A stretch of DNA of 64,000 nt from assembly GCF_002953135.1 (NCBI RefSeq), contig NZ_CP026372.1:868001-932000 (forward strand), read 5' to 3'. The stretch is from Sphingobium sp. SCG-1 (GTDB lineage Bacteria > Pseudomonadota > Alphaproteobacteria > Sphingomonadales > Sphingomonadaceae). Below the pieces are notes generated by a model. The model worked only from the letters and a program-made list of their open reading frames with translations. It was not told where the DNA came from and did no database searches. The position numbers and the translations under genes are program-made. Below are positions 25,724-34,015 of this stretch, one piece after another; position 1 is the first letter of the stretch; each line of letters opens with the position of its first letter.

Positions 25724-26533
25724 ATGAAGACGGTTTTGCTCGCGGGGGGGCTGGGTTCGCGCCTGGCGGAAGAAACCGGCATCATTCCCAAACCCATGGT
25801 CGAAGTCGGCGGGCGGCCAATCATCCTGCACGTCATGGATATCTACAACCACTGGGGTCACCATGATTTTATCGTGGCCTGTGGTTACAAGTGCATGTTG
25901 ATGAAGAAGTTCTTCCACGACATCCACTTCATGAACAACGACTTCACGATCATGGCCGACAGCGGCGTGGTGGAGCTTCGCCCGTCGCGCTTGGTCGAAT
26001 GGAATATCTCGGTCGTGGACACCGGCGAGCATACGATGACCGGCGGTCGCCTGCGCCGCCTGCGCGACTGGATCGGAGGCGAGCCGTTCATGGTCACCTA
26101 CTCCGATGGGGTAGGGAATATCGACATAGAGGCGCTTCTCGACTTCCACCGCTCGCACGGCGGTCTGGCAACGGTGACGGCGGTGCAGCCCCCGGCGCGC
26201 TTCGGCAACCTCGAACTGGATGGCTCGCAAGTCACCGAATTCACCGAGAAGGTTCTAAAACACGAAACCTGGATCAACGGTGGCTTTTTCGTATTCGAGC
26301 CGGGGGTTCTCGATTACCTGACCGACGATCAGGAGCCGCTGGAGCAGGCGCCGCTGACGCGCCTCGCGCAAGACGGCCAGCTTTTCGCGTTCAAGCATAC
26401 CGGCTTCTGGCACCCGATGGACACCGTGCGCGATCGCGATCACCTGAACCAGCTTTACGCCAGCAGCAATGTGCCCTGGCTCGACTTTCCGACACGTGCG
26501 CCCGTCGATCTGCCGCGTGCCGTCAATGCCTGA
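25724..26533 (+). CDS. rfbF: Glucose-1-phosphate cytidylyltransferase
   Basis: A 269-residue nucleotidyltransferase that makes CDP-glucose from glucose-1-phosphate and CTP, the entry step to CDP-deoxyhexoses. The N-terminal nucleotide-binding signature LLAGGLGSRLAEETGIIPKP is complete. Other family features are VACGYKCMLMKKFF, the metal-binding YSDGVGNID, ETWINGGFFVFEP and HTGFWHPMDTVRD. The length is as usual for RfbF. The start at 25724 follows GGAGAACAGGCG. A gap of 174 bases after the RTX gene may hold a promoter, so this could begin a separate CDP-hexose operon. The gene overlaps rfbG by eight bases. Confidence 0.95.
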   Translation: MKTVLLAGGLGSRLAEETGIIPKPMVEVGGRPIILHVMDIYNHWGHHDFIVACGYKCMLMKKFFHDIHFMNNDFTIMADSGVVELRPSRLVEWNISVVDTGEHTMTGGRLRRLRDWIGGEPFMVTYSDGVGNIDIEALLDFHRSHGGLATVTAVQPPARFGNLELDGSQVTEFTEKVLKHETWINGGFFVFEPGVLDYLTDDQEPLEQAPLTRLAQDGQLFAFKHTGFWHPMDTVRDRDHLNQLYASSNVPWLDFPTRAPVDLPRAVNA

Positions 26534-27683
26534 GGCGCATTTTCCCGCAGACGATCTGCGGCGGGCCTTTTCGGGGAAGCAGGTTCTCCTCACCGGACAT
26601 ACCGGGTTCAAGGGCGCGTGGCTGGCTTTGTGGCTGACGAAGCTTGGCGCACGCGTGCGCGCCGTCGCGTTGCCGCCCACCGCCGACCAGCCATGCATGT
26701 TCTCCGCCGCTCGCATAGAGGCGCTGGTGGAGCATCGGATCGCCGACATCCGCTGCGAAGAACAGTTCGCCGTTGCCATCGACGGCTTTGATCCTGATCT
26801 GGTCGTCCATATGGCCGCGCAGGCGCTCGTCCGCCCTTCCTACGCCGCGCCCATCGACACCTTCCGCACCAATGTTATCGGCACCGCTGTCGTGATGGAC
26901 GCTGCGAGGCGCATGGAGCGGCTGCGCGGGATCGTCGTCGTGACCAGCGACAAATGCTACGAGAACAGGGAATGGCAGTGGGGCTATCGCGAAACCGACC
27001 GGCTGGGCGGCAAAGACCCGTATAGCGCCTCGAAGGCCTGCACCGAACTGGTCGCCACATCCTACCGCAAGTCGTTCTTCGGCGAACCCGACAGCGCAAT
27101 CGTCGCCACGGTCCGCGCGGGGAATGTGATCGGGGGAGGGGACTGGTCGACCGATCGCCTCGTGCCCGACATGATCCGTGCGTCCGCGGCGGGCGAAAGC
27201 GTGCGCATCCGCAATCCCGCCAGCGTCCGTCCCTGGCAGCATGTCATCGAACCGCTCGCTGGCTACCTCCAGCTTGCGGCGGGAATGCTCGACGGGCGGC
27301 GCAGCCTGTCCGGCGCTTGGAATTTCGGCCCGAATGCTGAAAGCGTTGTTGACGTCGGCACTCTTGCGCAGATGCTCCAGCAGCGATGGGGGCCGGACGC
27401 CGCGCCTCTCCACTTCGACTCGCCCACGTCTGAAAAGCCCGAGGCCGGGCTTCTCCGCATCGACAGTAGCAAGGCGATCAGTGAACTTGGCTGGCGTCCA
27501 CGCCTGTCTCTGCGGGAGACGCTGACGTTCACGGCCGACTGGTATCGCGCCTGTCTTTCAGGGTCGGCGAACCTTCGCGTGCTCAGCGAACAGCAGATCG
27601 ACCAGTATATGAATGTCCCACACAGACAGCATCGCACCCCGGCGGCTGTCGCTCTACAGGAAGGTGAAGCCGCATGCGCGTGA
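26526..27683 (+). CDS. rfbG: CDP-glucose 4,6-dehydratase
   Basis: A 385-residue extended SDR that converts CDP-glucose to CDP-4-keto-6-deoxyglucose with bound NAD. The NAD-binding loop is LLTGHTGFKGAWLALWL, and the dehydratase active-site stretch is VVVTSDKCYENREW (Asp-Lys after Ser), followed by the YxxxK motif in DPYSASKACTE. RAGNVIGGGDW and VRPWQHVIEPLAGYL are further RfbG signatures. The chosen start (MPEAHFPADDLRRAF) overlaps the end of rfbF; the frame is open upstream to 26469, but that part lies wholly within rfbF. It ends ten bases inside the next gene. Confidence 0.94.
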   Translation: MPEAHFPADDLRRAFSGKQVLLTGHTGFKGAWLALWLTKLGARVRAVALPPTADQPCMFSAARIEALVEHRIADIRCEEQFAVAIDGFDPDLVVHMAAQALVRPSYAAPIDTFRTNVIGTAVVMDAARRMERLRGIVVVTSDKCYENREWQWGYRETDRLGGKDPYSASKACTELVATSYRKSFFGEPDSAIVATVRAGNVIGGGDWSTDRLVPDMIRASAAGESVRIRNPASVRPWQHVIEPLAGYLQLAAGMLDGRRSLSGAWNFGPNAESVVDVGTLAQMLQQRWGPDAAPLHFDSPTSEKPEAGLLRIDSSKAISELGWRPRLSLRETLTFTADWYRACLSGSANLRVLSEQQIDQYMNVPHRQHRTPAAVALQEGEAACA

Positions 27684-28900
27684 ACTATGGTCAGACGGTC
27701 CACGGCGAAGCGGAGATCGATGCGGTCGTCGAAGTTCTTCGTTCGTCCACGCAAATGGGTGCGAAGGTCGCAGGGATGCAGGATGCCGTGGCGGCCCTGT
27801 TCGCGAAGCGCTTCGGGGTCATGGTGAATTCAGGATCGTCGGCCAATTACTTGGCTGTCGAACTGCTGGGCCTGCCGCATGGTAGCGAAGTGATAACGCC
27901 GGTGCTGACGTTCGTGACGACGGTCGCGCCGCTGATCCGCAACGGCCTGATCCCCGCATTCGTCGATGTGAGCGAAGGCACCTACAATATCGACGAGTCC
28001 GCGATCGAAGGGATGATTACCGAGCGGACGCGCGCCATGATGATCCCGTCGCTGATCGGCAACCTGCCCGATTGGGACATGATCTATCACATTGCCGACC
28101 GTCATGGTCTGGCCGTCATCGAAGACAGCGCCGATACCCTAGGCGCGACATTGCGCGGCACGAGCACGGGGACGCGATCGGACATCAGCACGACCAGCTT
28201 CTACGGCTCGCATGTCATCAACGCCGCCGGAAATGGCGGCATGTTGTGCATGAATGACGAGACGCTGGCCCGCCGCGCGCTGCTGCTGCGCTCATGGGGG
28301 CGCTCCTCCTCGCTTTTCCCTGATTCCGAAAGCATCGAGCGGCGTTTCAACGTCACGCTGGAGGGCATTCCCTACGACGCCAAATTCGTGTTCGAGGAAC
28401 TTGGCTATAATCTTGAGCCATCGGAGATCGGAGCGGCATTCGGTCTGGTCCAACTCGGCAAGCTGGAACACAACATCGTCGTGCGCGAGCGCAACTTCGC
28501 GCGGCACCTCGCCTTCTTCGCAGATTATGAAGACTGGTTCGTCCTGCCGCAACAGCTTGCCGAGGCACGAACCGGATGGCTGGCTTTCCCGCTGACGGTG
28601 CGTGCCGATGCACCCTTCACGCGGCGCGAACTTCAAACATTCCTGGAGGAGCGCGACATACAAACACGCGTCATCTTCACCGGCAACATCCTGCGTCAGC
28701 CCGCCATGGCTAACGTCAAGGCGCGGACCTGTGTGGCCGGTTATCCCGTCGCGGACGCAGTAATGCGCGGTGGCATGTTGATCGCCTGCCATCATGGCCT
28801 GCTGTCCGAACAGATCGATTACATGCACGAGAGCTTTGCGGAGTTCGCATCTCAATATGGTGGAGCGGAGCGAGCGGACTTGCGGCAACTCGCGTCCTGA
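27674..28900 (+). CDS. RfbH/ColD-like PLP/PMP enzyme (probable CDP-4-keto-6-deoxyhexose 3-dehydratase)
   Basis: A 408-residue DegT/StrS-family protein. The aspartate that holds the cofactor is in VIEDSADTLGA. At the position of the Schiff-base lysine the sequence is SFYGSHVIN, so His180 replaces Lys, the hallmark of the C3 dehydratases RfbH/AscC (E1) and ColD rather than of aminotransferases. E1 proteins also carry a four-cysteine [2Fe-2S] motif after the WGR stretch. Here that region reads WGRSSSLFPDSESIERRF, with no cysteine. Nor is an E3-type reductase gene present. A ColD-like PMP dehydratase acting on the CDP-sugar from RfbG is the best reading. A 3,6-dideoxyhexose would be the product. 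Confidence 0.8.
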   Translation: MRVNYGQTVHGEAEIDAVVEVLRSSTQMGAKVAGMQDAVAALFAKRFGVMVNSGSSANYLAVELLGLPHGSEVITPVLTFVTTVAPLIRNGLIPAFVDVSEGTYNIDESAIEGMITERTRAMMIPSLIGNLPDWDMIYHIADRHGLAVIEDSADTLGATLRGTSTGTRSDISTTSFYGSHVINAAGNGGMLCMNDETLARRALLLRSWGRSSSLFPDSESIERRFNVTLEGIPYDAKFVFEELGYNLEPSEIGAAFGLVQLGKLEHNIVVRERNFARHLAFFADYEDWFVLPQQLAEARTGWLAFPLTVRADAPFTRRELQTFLEERDIQTRVIFTGNILRQPAMANVKARTCVAGYPVADAVMRGGMLIACHHGLLSEQIDYMHESFAEFASQYGGAERADLRQLAS

Positions 28901-28913
28901 ACGGAGGGAAGCG

Positions 28914-29831
28914 GTGCCCGAACGCGTTCTCATAACGGGTGGTGCGGGCTTCATAGGCACGCATCTGGCCGCCAGTCACCTCGCCGATGGAGACGATGTT
29001 CATCTGCTCGTGCGTCCCGGCAAGCAGGTGTCCGGCAACGTGGCGACGGTTCACGCCGTCGACTTGCAGGATCGTGATGCTCTTGAGGACTGCCTCCGAT
29101 CCATTGCACCGACCATCATCTATCATCTTGCGACCAGCACCGGGCGAAACGCGAACTGCGATGTCGATGCGCCGGAACTGCTCGTCGATCCCGCCAATCT
29201 CCTCAACATGATCCGCGCCGCGAAGCGGGTGTCGCCGAAAGTTATGATCCGGGCAGGGTCCATCGCCGAATATGGCGGCAATCCTCGCACGGCGCACGAA
29301 GATGATCGCGAGAATCCGTCCTCCAGCTATGGCGCGGCTTTGGTGGCGGCAACGCATTATTGCAGCGTTTTGCAGCGCCAACTGCCATTCCCCCTTCATA
29401 CGGCCAGGCTGTCGCTGACCTACGGGCCGGGGCAGGCCGCGAACTACATGGTTCCCGCGCTTTTGCAGGGACTACTACGCCGTGAGCAGGTGTTCGTGCG
29501 CAATCCGCTCGACCGGCGCGACCTCGCCCATGTCAATGATATCGTCGCTGGGTTGAGGATGCTCAGCGCAGCCAACTTTGCCCAAGGCCAGATCATTAAC
29601 CTGACGAGCGGCCATGCCCCGTCCATGCGGCAGGTCGCGTACCTCGCCTGCGATGTCGTGGGGGTGGACCGGGAACTGGTGCACTTCGGGAAAGCCCATC
29701 CCGCCAGCGCATCCACGCTGTGCGTCTCCGCTGAACGTGCGCGCGCGCTACTGAAATGGCGCGCCGCAATATCGCTCGCCGAAGGGTTGGCCTCCACCGC
29801 CGCCGCAATGCGACAGGAGATTTACGCATGA
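28914..29831 (+). CDS. NAD(P)-dependent sugar epimerase/reductase (extended SDR), catalytic Lys replaced
   Basis: A 305-residue extended SDR. The coenzyme loop is VLITGGAGFIGTHL at the N-terminus, and the later RLSLTYGPGQ matches sugar epimerases. By position after rfbF-rfbG-dehydratase it should be the C4 reductase (RfbJ/AscF-like) or an epimerase finishing the CDP-dideoxyhexose. The catalytic YxxxK motif reads SSSYGAALVAATHY, with Leu143 in place of Lys, so it may be catalytically unusual. GTG 28914 is the likely start because GGAGGGAAGC is just before it; earlier codons lie inside the preceding gene. The end overlaps the next gene by ATGA. Confidence 0.8.
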   Translation: MPERVLITGGAGFIGTHLAASHLADGDDVHLLVRPGKQVSGNVATVHAVDLQDRDALEDCLRSIAPTIIYHLATSTGRNANCDVDAPELLVDPANLLNMIRAAKRVSPKVMIRAGSIAEYGGNPRTAHEDDRENPSSSYGAALVAATHYCSVLQRQLPFPLHTARLSLTYGPGQAANYMVPALLQGLLRREQVFVRNPLDRRDLAHVNDIVAGLRMLSAANFAQGQIINLTSGHAPSMRQVAYLACDVVGVDRELVHFGKAHPASASTLCVSAERARALLKWRAAISLAEGLASTAAAMRQEIYA

Positions 29832-30862
29832 CGAGTTCAACCGCGACGCTCGTGTCCATCCTTGTGCCTGTCTTCAACGAAGAAGCGAATGTGGATCGCG
29901 CCTACAACCGCATCACCGCAGTCTTCGCTTCTCTGCCGGACCATGATTGCGAGATCATCTTTACCGACAACCATTCCACCGACGATACGCACGACCGCCT
30001 CCTCCATATCGCAGCGCGTGACGACCGGGTGCGAATCGTCCGCTTTGCCCGTAACTATGGGTATCAGCGGTCCGTTCTGATGGCCTATCAGAAGGCACGG
30101 GGTGACTGCTCGATCCAGATCGACTGCGACCTTCAGGATCCGCCCGAACTGATCCCGCAGATGCTGGACCTGTGGCGGCAGGGCAATCAGGTGGTCTATG
30201 GCATCCGCCGCTCGCTGCCCGACGGGCTAGCCGTCGCGACGGTGCGGCGGATATTCTATCGCCTTATCACGGCGCTCTCGGATGATCGCCTGCCGGTTGA
30301 TGCGGGCGAATTTCGGCTGGTCGACCGGAAGCTGCTCGATGAAATGCGGACGATCCGCGATACCAGCCCCTATGTGCGCGGCGTCATCAGTGCGATGGGC
30401 TTTACGCAAGTCGGATTCCCCTACGATCGCCATGACCGGGTCGCCGGAAGCAGCAAATTTCCGCTGCGCAAGATGATCGGGCTTGGTCTCAACGGCATCC
30501 TCAACCATTCGCTTGTTCCCTTGCGCATGGCATCGGCCGTAGGACTGACAGTGGGTGTGTCCACTATGATCCTGATCGTGGGCTACTTGATCGGACGGCT
30601 GCTCTTTGGCCAACACTGGCCCGCGGGCTTCGCGACGACGACGATGCTTCTGCTCCTGGGCATCACGCTTAACGCATTATTCCTCGGCATTATCGGCGAA
30701 TATCTCGGGCGCATTTACATTCAGGTCAAAGCGCGGCCCGGACCCATTGTGGAGATGGAAGTCGACCGCACGCCACTGCATCGTTTCCAGCAGGACCGCG
30801 CGCGTACCCGCCGCCCTAACGAAGACCAGCCCGAATTGATCTACAAGGAAGTCAGCGGGTGA
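29828..30862 (+). CDS. GT2-family polyprenyl-phosphate glycosyltransferase-like protein (ArnC/GtrB type)
   Basis: A 344-residue GT-A enzyme: SILVPVFNEEANV at the N-terminus, the donor/metal motif DCDLQDPPEL, and FARNYGYQRSVLMAY. Two C-terminal membrane segments (residues ~235-260 and ~270-295) and GIIGEYLGRIYIQVKARP follow. This is the layout of DPM1/ArnC/GtrB enzymes that load a sugar onto undecaprenyl phosphate. Being last in the CDP-hexose operon, it may activate the deoxysugar for the GT-C transferase encoded at 14.7-16.4 kb. That connection is inference. ATGA overlap with the preceding SDR gene. Confidence 0.86.
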   Translation: MTSSTATLVSILVPVFNEEANVDRAYNRITAVFASLPDHDCEIIFTDNHSTDDTHDRLLHIAARDDRVRIVRFARNYGYQRSVLMAYQKARGDCSIQIDCDLQDPPELIPQMLDLWRQGNQVVYGIRRSLPDGLAVATVRRIFYRLITALSDDRLPVDAGEFRLVDRKLLDEMRTIRDTSPYVRGVISAMGFTQVGFPYDRHDRVAGSSKFPLRKMIGLGLNGILNHSLVPLRMASAVGLTVGVSTMILIVGYLIGRLLFGQHWPAGFATTTMLLLLGITLNALFLGIIGEYLGRIYIQVKARPGPIVEMEVDRTPLHRFQQDRARTRRPNEDQPELIYKEVSG

Positions 30863-30866
30863 GGGC

Positions 30867-30889
30867 GGGGCAGCCCCAACTACTGCCCC
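30867..30889. terminator. Possible bidirectional terminator between convergent genes
   Basis: GGGGCAG and CTGCCCC form a 7-bp stem with a nine-base loop, five bases after the GT2 stop and ten bases before the stop of the convergent stress-protein gene. No clear T-tract follows, so this rests on the stem and its position. Confidence 0.4.
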
Positions 30890-30898
30890 AGTACGCCT

Positions 30899-31330
30899 CT
30901 AGACGGTCAATTCACCCTCATCCTCACCGTCCCAGTAATGCACACGGCTGGCGTGCACCTTGATGAGGACGAGGCCCGGCGTATCGATGCCGTTTTCAAA
31001 CCAGCGGTCGATATCCTTGGTCCAATGCTCGGCAAACGCTGCCTTGTCGCGGATCAGATCGGCGTTCCCTTCGACGGCGACGAAGAAGGGGCGCTGACCT
31101 AGCAATCCTGACTTGCCGAGGAAGCTCAGGCCGACCTGCGGATCACGCTGGATGTCCTGGACCATCGTCGTGCTGTCATGCGTGAAATAGTAGGAGTCGC
31201 CATCATAATCGACTTCGCGATTGTTGCTCATCGGCCGTGCGCCGATCGCGCCACCCTGCGCATGAGTCGATAGCATCGCAAAATCGATGTCGCGCATCTT
31301 GCTCGAAAGATCGGCCAAAGTTCTGGGCAT
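30899..31330 (-). CDS. Pyridoxamine 5'-phosphate oxidase-like (general stress protein 26 type) flavin protein
   Basis: A 143-residue split-barrel protein of the general stress protein 26/PNPOx-like family, which binds FMN, FAD or F420. Recognisable parts are DIDFAMLSTHAQGGAIGARPM, YYFTHDSTTMVQDIQRDPQVGLSF and HWTKDIDRWFENG. The family is not associated with pyridoxine synthesis despite its name; members reduce or bind flavin-linked substrates and are often stress-induced. ATG 31330 follows GGAGACGAGT and gives the usual N-terminus; the frame is open to 31444 without a better site. It is convergent with the exopolysaccharide operon and marks its end. Confidence 0.85.
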   Translation of the reverse strand: MPRTLADLSSKMRDIDFAMLSTHAQGGAIGARPMSNNREVDYDGDSYYFTHDSTTMVQDIQRDPQVGLSFLGKSGLLGQRPFFVAVEGNADLIRDKAAFAEHWTKDIDRWFENGIDTPGLVLIKVHASRVHYWDGEDEGELTV

Positions 31331-31506
31331 ACTCGTCTCCTGTGATTTTGGGGGACAACGCGTCGCCCGCGTGAAAGGCTCCTTCGCGGCAGGCATTCCC
31401 ACCATTCGCTCCAGCCGCGCCATGGCGCTGTCCCATAGCGGCACGGCGGATTGTTAACCCTCTTTCACCATGGCCGAAAAGGTAAACGATGCGTTAACGA
31501 TGCATC

Positions 31507-31695
31507 ATGAGAAAACGTCGCGCCCTTGTCCTCACCAGCGAATCGGCTGGTCATCCGTTCCGCCGCAGTCTGCCGCCACACGTCCTGGTCATGCCTAAGC
31601 ATGATGCGCCCGCAAAGTCGGACGATCAGGACTGGAAGCTATTTGGCCTGAGTTTCGCGGCCTTCTTCACGGCGTTCTACAGCTTTATCGCCTAA
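31507..31695 (+). CDS. Small hypothetical protein with C-terminal hydrophobic segment
   Basis: A 62-codon frame: a basic first half, then an acidic stretch (AKSDDQDWK) and a hydrophobic end (LFGLSFAAFFTAFYSFIA) that could be one membrane segment. It lies alone between two minus-strand genes and ends seven bases before the convergent transporter stop. An internal ATG at 31591 would give a 34-residue version made mostly of the acidic stretch and the segment. I recognise no family. Position and the charged-then-hydrophobic layout support it as a real small membrane protein, but no ribosome-binding site stands out. Confidence 0.4.
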   Translation: MRKRRALVLTSESAGHPFRRSLPPHVLVMPKHDAPAKSDDQDWKLFGLSFAAFFTAFYSFIA

Positions 31696-31702
31696 GCGGG
31701 CT

Positions 31703-33022
31703 TCAGGCGGACGCTATCGCGGGCACCCCGTCGCAGGCCTTGTGCAGCCGCCATGCGAGCCACGCCGACACCGGACACATTGCAGCGACGAGCACGAGCT
31801 GATTGACTGGCGCCATGCCCGCCATTGTCAGGCCGATTGCGATGACCGATCCCGCCACCATCGCACCGGAATTGACGATGTTGTTCGCCGCAACCGTGCG
31901 AGCCGCCTCGCACTTCTCCACCGTAGTAGTGAGGAACGCATAGAGCGGCACCACGAACATACCGCCGAACGTCGCGACGCCCAGCAGGCATCCGGTGAGC
32001 TCAAGCGCATCGGGATGCCGCATGAACTCACTTAGCGACAGGAATGTGCCGTCCGCCGCACCAGTCCAGTTCGCGCAGACGAAGTGAAAACCCAGCAGGC
32101 AGACCCCCATACCGAGCACCGAAATAGGGGCATATTTAGCCGATACCGCGCCCTGCAGCAGCCGGTTGATGGCGACTGAGCCGATGGCGATCCCGATCGA
32201 GAATATGGCGAGGAACAAGCTCGCGACAGCCTTGTCGGCAGTCAGGACGTTTTTCACCAGCGGCGGGAACTGGATGAACAGCACCGCGCCGATCGTCCAG
32301 AAAAAGCTGATCGCCATGATCGCAAGGAAGAGGCGCGGAATGTGCATCGTGCCTTTGACCAGCCGGATCGAGGCGCGGATCACATGGTAATCCAAGGGAT
32401 CGCAACGCCCCAGCGGCGGCGCAGTGGGCACCTGCCGCCCGGCGACATAGCCGATCAGGGCGGTGACGATGACGCCCGCAGCCGCTGCTTCCACTGGGAT
32501 TATGCCCGCCAATATCGTGCCCGCAAGGATCGCGATATAAGTACCCGCTTCGACCAGCCCCGTGCCGCCCAACACTTCGTCGTCATGCAGATGTTGCGGC
32601 AGAATCGCGTATTTGATCGGGCCGAAGAAGGTGGAATGGATGCCCATGGCGAACAACGCCAGCAGCATCAGCGGAATCGCGAAGCTGTGGATCGCAAAAC
32701 CCAGCCACGCCAGCGCCAGCCCCGCCGCACCGACAATCATGATGCCGATCTCGGCCGCCTTGACGATCCGGATCAGACGCGCCTTGTCGCGTTGATCGGC
32801 AAGCTGTCCCGATAGGGCCGACAGGATGAAGAACGGCAGGATGAAAACGCCCGTCGCGATCGCGCTGAACCACGTCTCCGCCTTCTCGTCGCTATAGACC
32901 GAGTAGACGACGAACAGCACCATGGCGTTCTTGAACAGATTGTCGTTGAATGCGCCCAGCAATTGCGTGACGAACAACGGCAGGAACCGCCGTTTTGTGA
33001 GGAGCCTGAACGAGGCTTGCAT
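31703..33022 (-). CDS. MFS transporter, LplT-like lysophospholipid transporter
   Basis: A 439-residue major facilitator protein with twelve predicted membrane segments. The N-terminus LLTKRRFLPLFVTQLLGAFNDNLFKNAMV is characteristic of the LplT group and of the transporter half of fused acyl-ACP/lysophospholipid acyltransferases. The loop between segments 2 and 3 (LSGQLADQRDKARLIRI) is the MFS A-motif. LplT flips lysophosphatidylethanolamine inward for re-acylation. No acyltransferase domain is fused or adjacent here. The divergent neighbour is pgsA, another phospholipid gene, which suits the assignment. Confidence 0.82.
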   Translation of the reverse strand: MQASFRLLTKRRFLPLFVTQLLGAFNDNLFKNAMVLFVVYSVYSDEKAETWFSAIATGVFILPFFILSALSGQLADQRDKARLIRIVKAAEIGIMIVGAAGLALAWLGFAIHSFAIPLMLLALFAMGIHSTFFGPIKYAILPQHLHDDEVLGGTGLVEAGTYIAILAGTILAGIIPVEAAAAGVIVTALIGYVAGRQVPTAPPLGRCDPLDYHVIRASIRLVKGTMHIPRLFLAIMAISFFWTIGAVLFIQFPPLVKNVLTADKAVASLFLAIFSIGIAIGSVAINRLLQGAVSAKYAPISVLGMGVCLLGFHFVCANWTGAADGTFLSLSEFMRHPDALELTGCLLGVATFGGMFVVPLYAFLTTTVEKCEAARTVAANNIVNSGAMVAGSVIAIGLTMAGMAPVNQLVLVAAMCPVSAWLAWRLHKACDGVPAIASA

Positions 33023-33199
33023 GTAGGCGACGACTTCTCGCTGTTGCGCTTATGAGGCGGGGTCTAGCGGCTGAGAGCTGCGCTGTCCAACACGCTATGC
33101 CGATGGTGCGACCAATTGACGTTCGTTGCGGAGGCGGTTCAGACGCAAACGCCCGTGCTTCACCTTGTCACCGGCAATCGGCTGTGGCAGGCAAAATCC

Positions 33200-33751
33200 A
33201 TGCTGACGCTGCCCAATCTGTTGACGCTCTCGCGCATCTTCGCCGTGCCGCTTCTGGTTGGCCTGCTGTGGTGGCCGCAATGGGAAGCGGGCTATGCCTT
33301 CGCGTTCGCGCTCTACTGCCTGATGGGCATCACTGATTATTTCGACGGCTATCTGGCGCGCGCGAACGGCGCCGTGTCGCGGCTCGGCATCTTCCTCGAC
33401 CCCATCGCGGACAAGATCATGATCGCTGCGGTCATCCTGATGCTGTCGGCAACGCGCGATATTGCGGGCATTCACATCATCGCGGCGCTGGTCATCCTGC
33501 TGCGGGAGATCGCCGTGTCGGGCCTGCGTGAATTTTTGGCCGGATTGCAGGTCTCGGTTCCGGTTTCGCAACTTGCCAAGTGGAAGACGACGTTTCAGCT
33601 TGTCTGTTTCGGTGCGCTGATCCTTGCAGGAGCCTTGCCTGCCTACGCCTTCATCAAATGGACGGGGATCGCGACGCTATGGGGCGCGGCGATCCTGACC
33701 CTGATAACGGGCTGGGATTACCTCCGCGTCGGCCTGAAGCATATGGACTGA
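33200..33751 (+). CDS. pgsA: CDP-diacylglycerol-glycerol-3-phosphate 3-phosphatidyltransferase
   Basis: A 183-residue CDP-alcohol phosphatidyltransferase with four or five membrane segments. The family signature D-x2-DG-x2-AR-x8-G-x3-D-x3-D is complete in DYFDGYLARANGAVSRLGIFLDPIADK (residues ~45-71). The N-terminus MLTLPNLLTLSRIF is typical of PgsA, which makes phosphatidylglycerol phosphate in the inner membrane. ATG 33200 is preferred because the family starts at that point; the frame is open upstream to 33116. moaD follows after six bases, so pgsA, moaD and moaE are probably cotranscribed. Confidence 0.94.
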   Translation: MLTLPNLLTLSRIFAVPLLVGLLWWPQWEAGYAFAFALYCLMGITDYFDGYLARANGAVSRLGIFLDPIADKIMIAAVILMLSATRDIAGIHIIAALVILLREIAVSGLREFLAGLQVSVPVSQLAKWKTTFQLVCFGALILAGALPAYAFIKWTGIATLWGAAILTLITGWDYLRVGLKHMD

Positions 33752-33757
33752 TGCGAC

Positions 33758-34015
33758 ATGGCGCTTGAAATCCTTTATTTCGCCTGGGTGCGCGACGGCA
33801 TAGGCAAGGATGGCGAGCGCATCGACAGCCCTTCGCCTGATACCACCGTGGAGATGCTCGTCACCAATCTGGCCGAGCGGGGCGGGGGCTATGCGCAAGT
33901 GCTGGCAGATCGCACGCGCCTCCGCGCAGCGCTCGACCAGAAATTCGTGCCGCTCGATACGCCAATCGGCGGTGCGCGGGAGCTGGCGCTGTTCCCGCCG
34001 GTGACAGGCGGATGA
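33758..34015 (+). CDS. moaD: Molybdopterin synthase small subunit
   Basis: An 85-residue ubiquitin-fold protein ending in PPVTGG. The C-terminal Gly-Gly is adenylated by MoeB and converted to the thiocarboxylate that donates sulfur to the pterin. The N-terminal EILYFAWVRDGIG matches MoaD proteins, which often start with this strand. It overlaps moaE by ATGA, giving the two molybdopterin synthase subunits in balanced amounts. No other molybdenum cofactor gene is in the window. Confidence 0.94.
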   Translation: MALEILYFAWVRDGIGKDGERIDSPSPDTTVEMLVTNLAERGGGYAQVLADRTRLRAALDQKFVPLDTPIGGARELALFPPVTGG

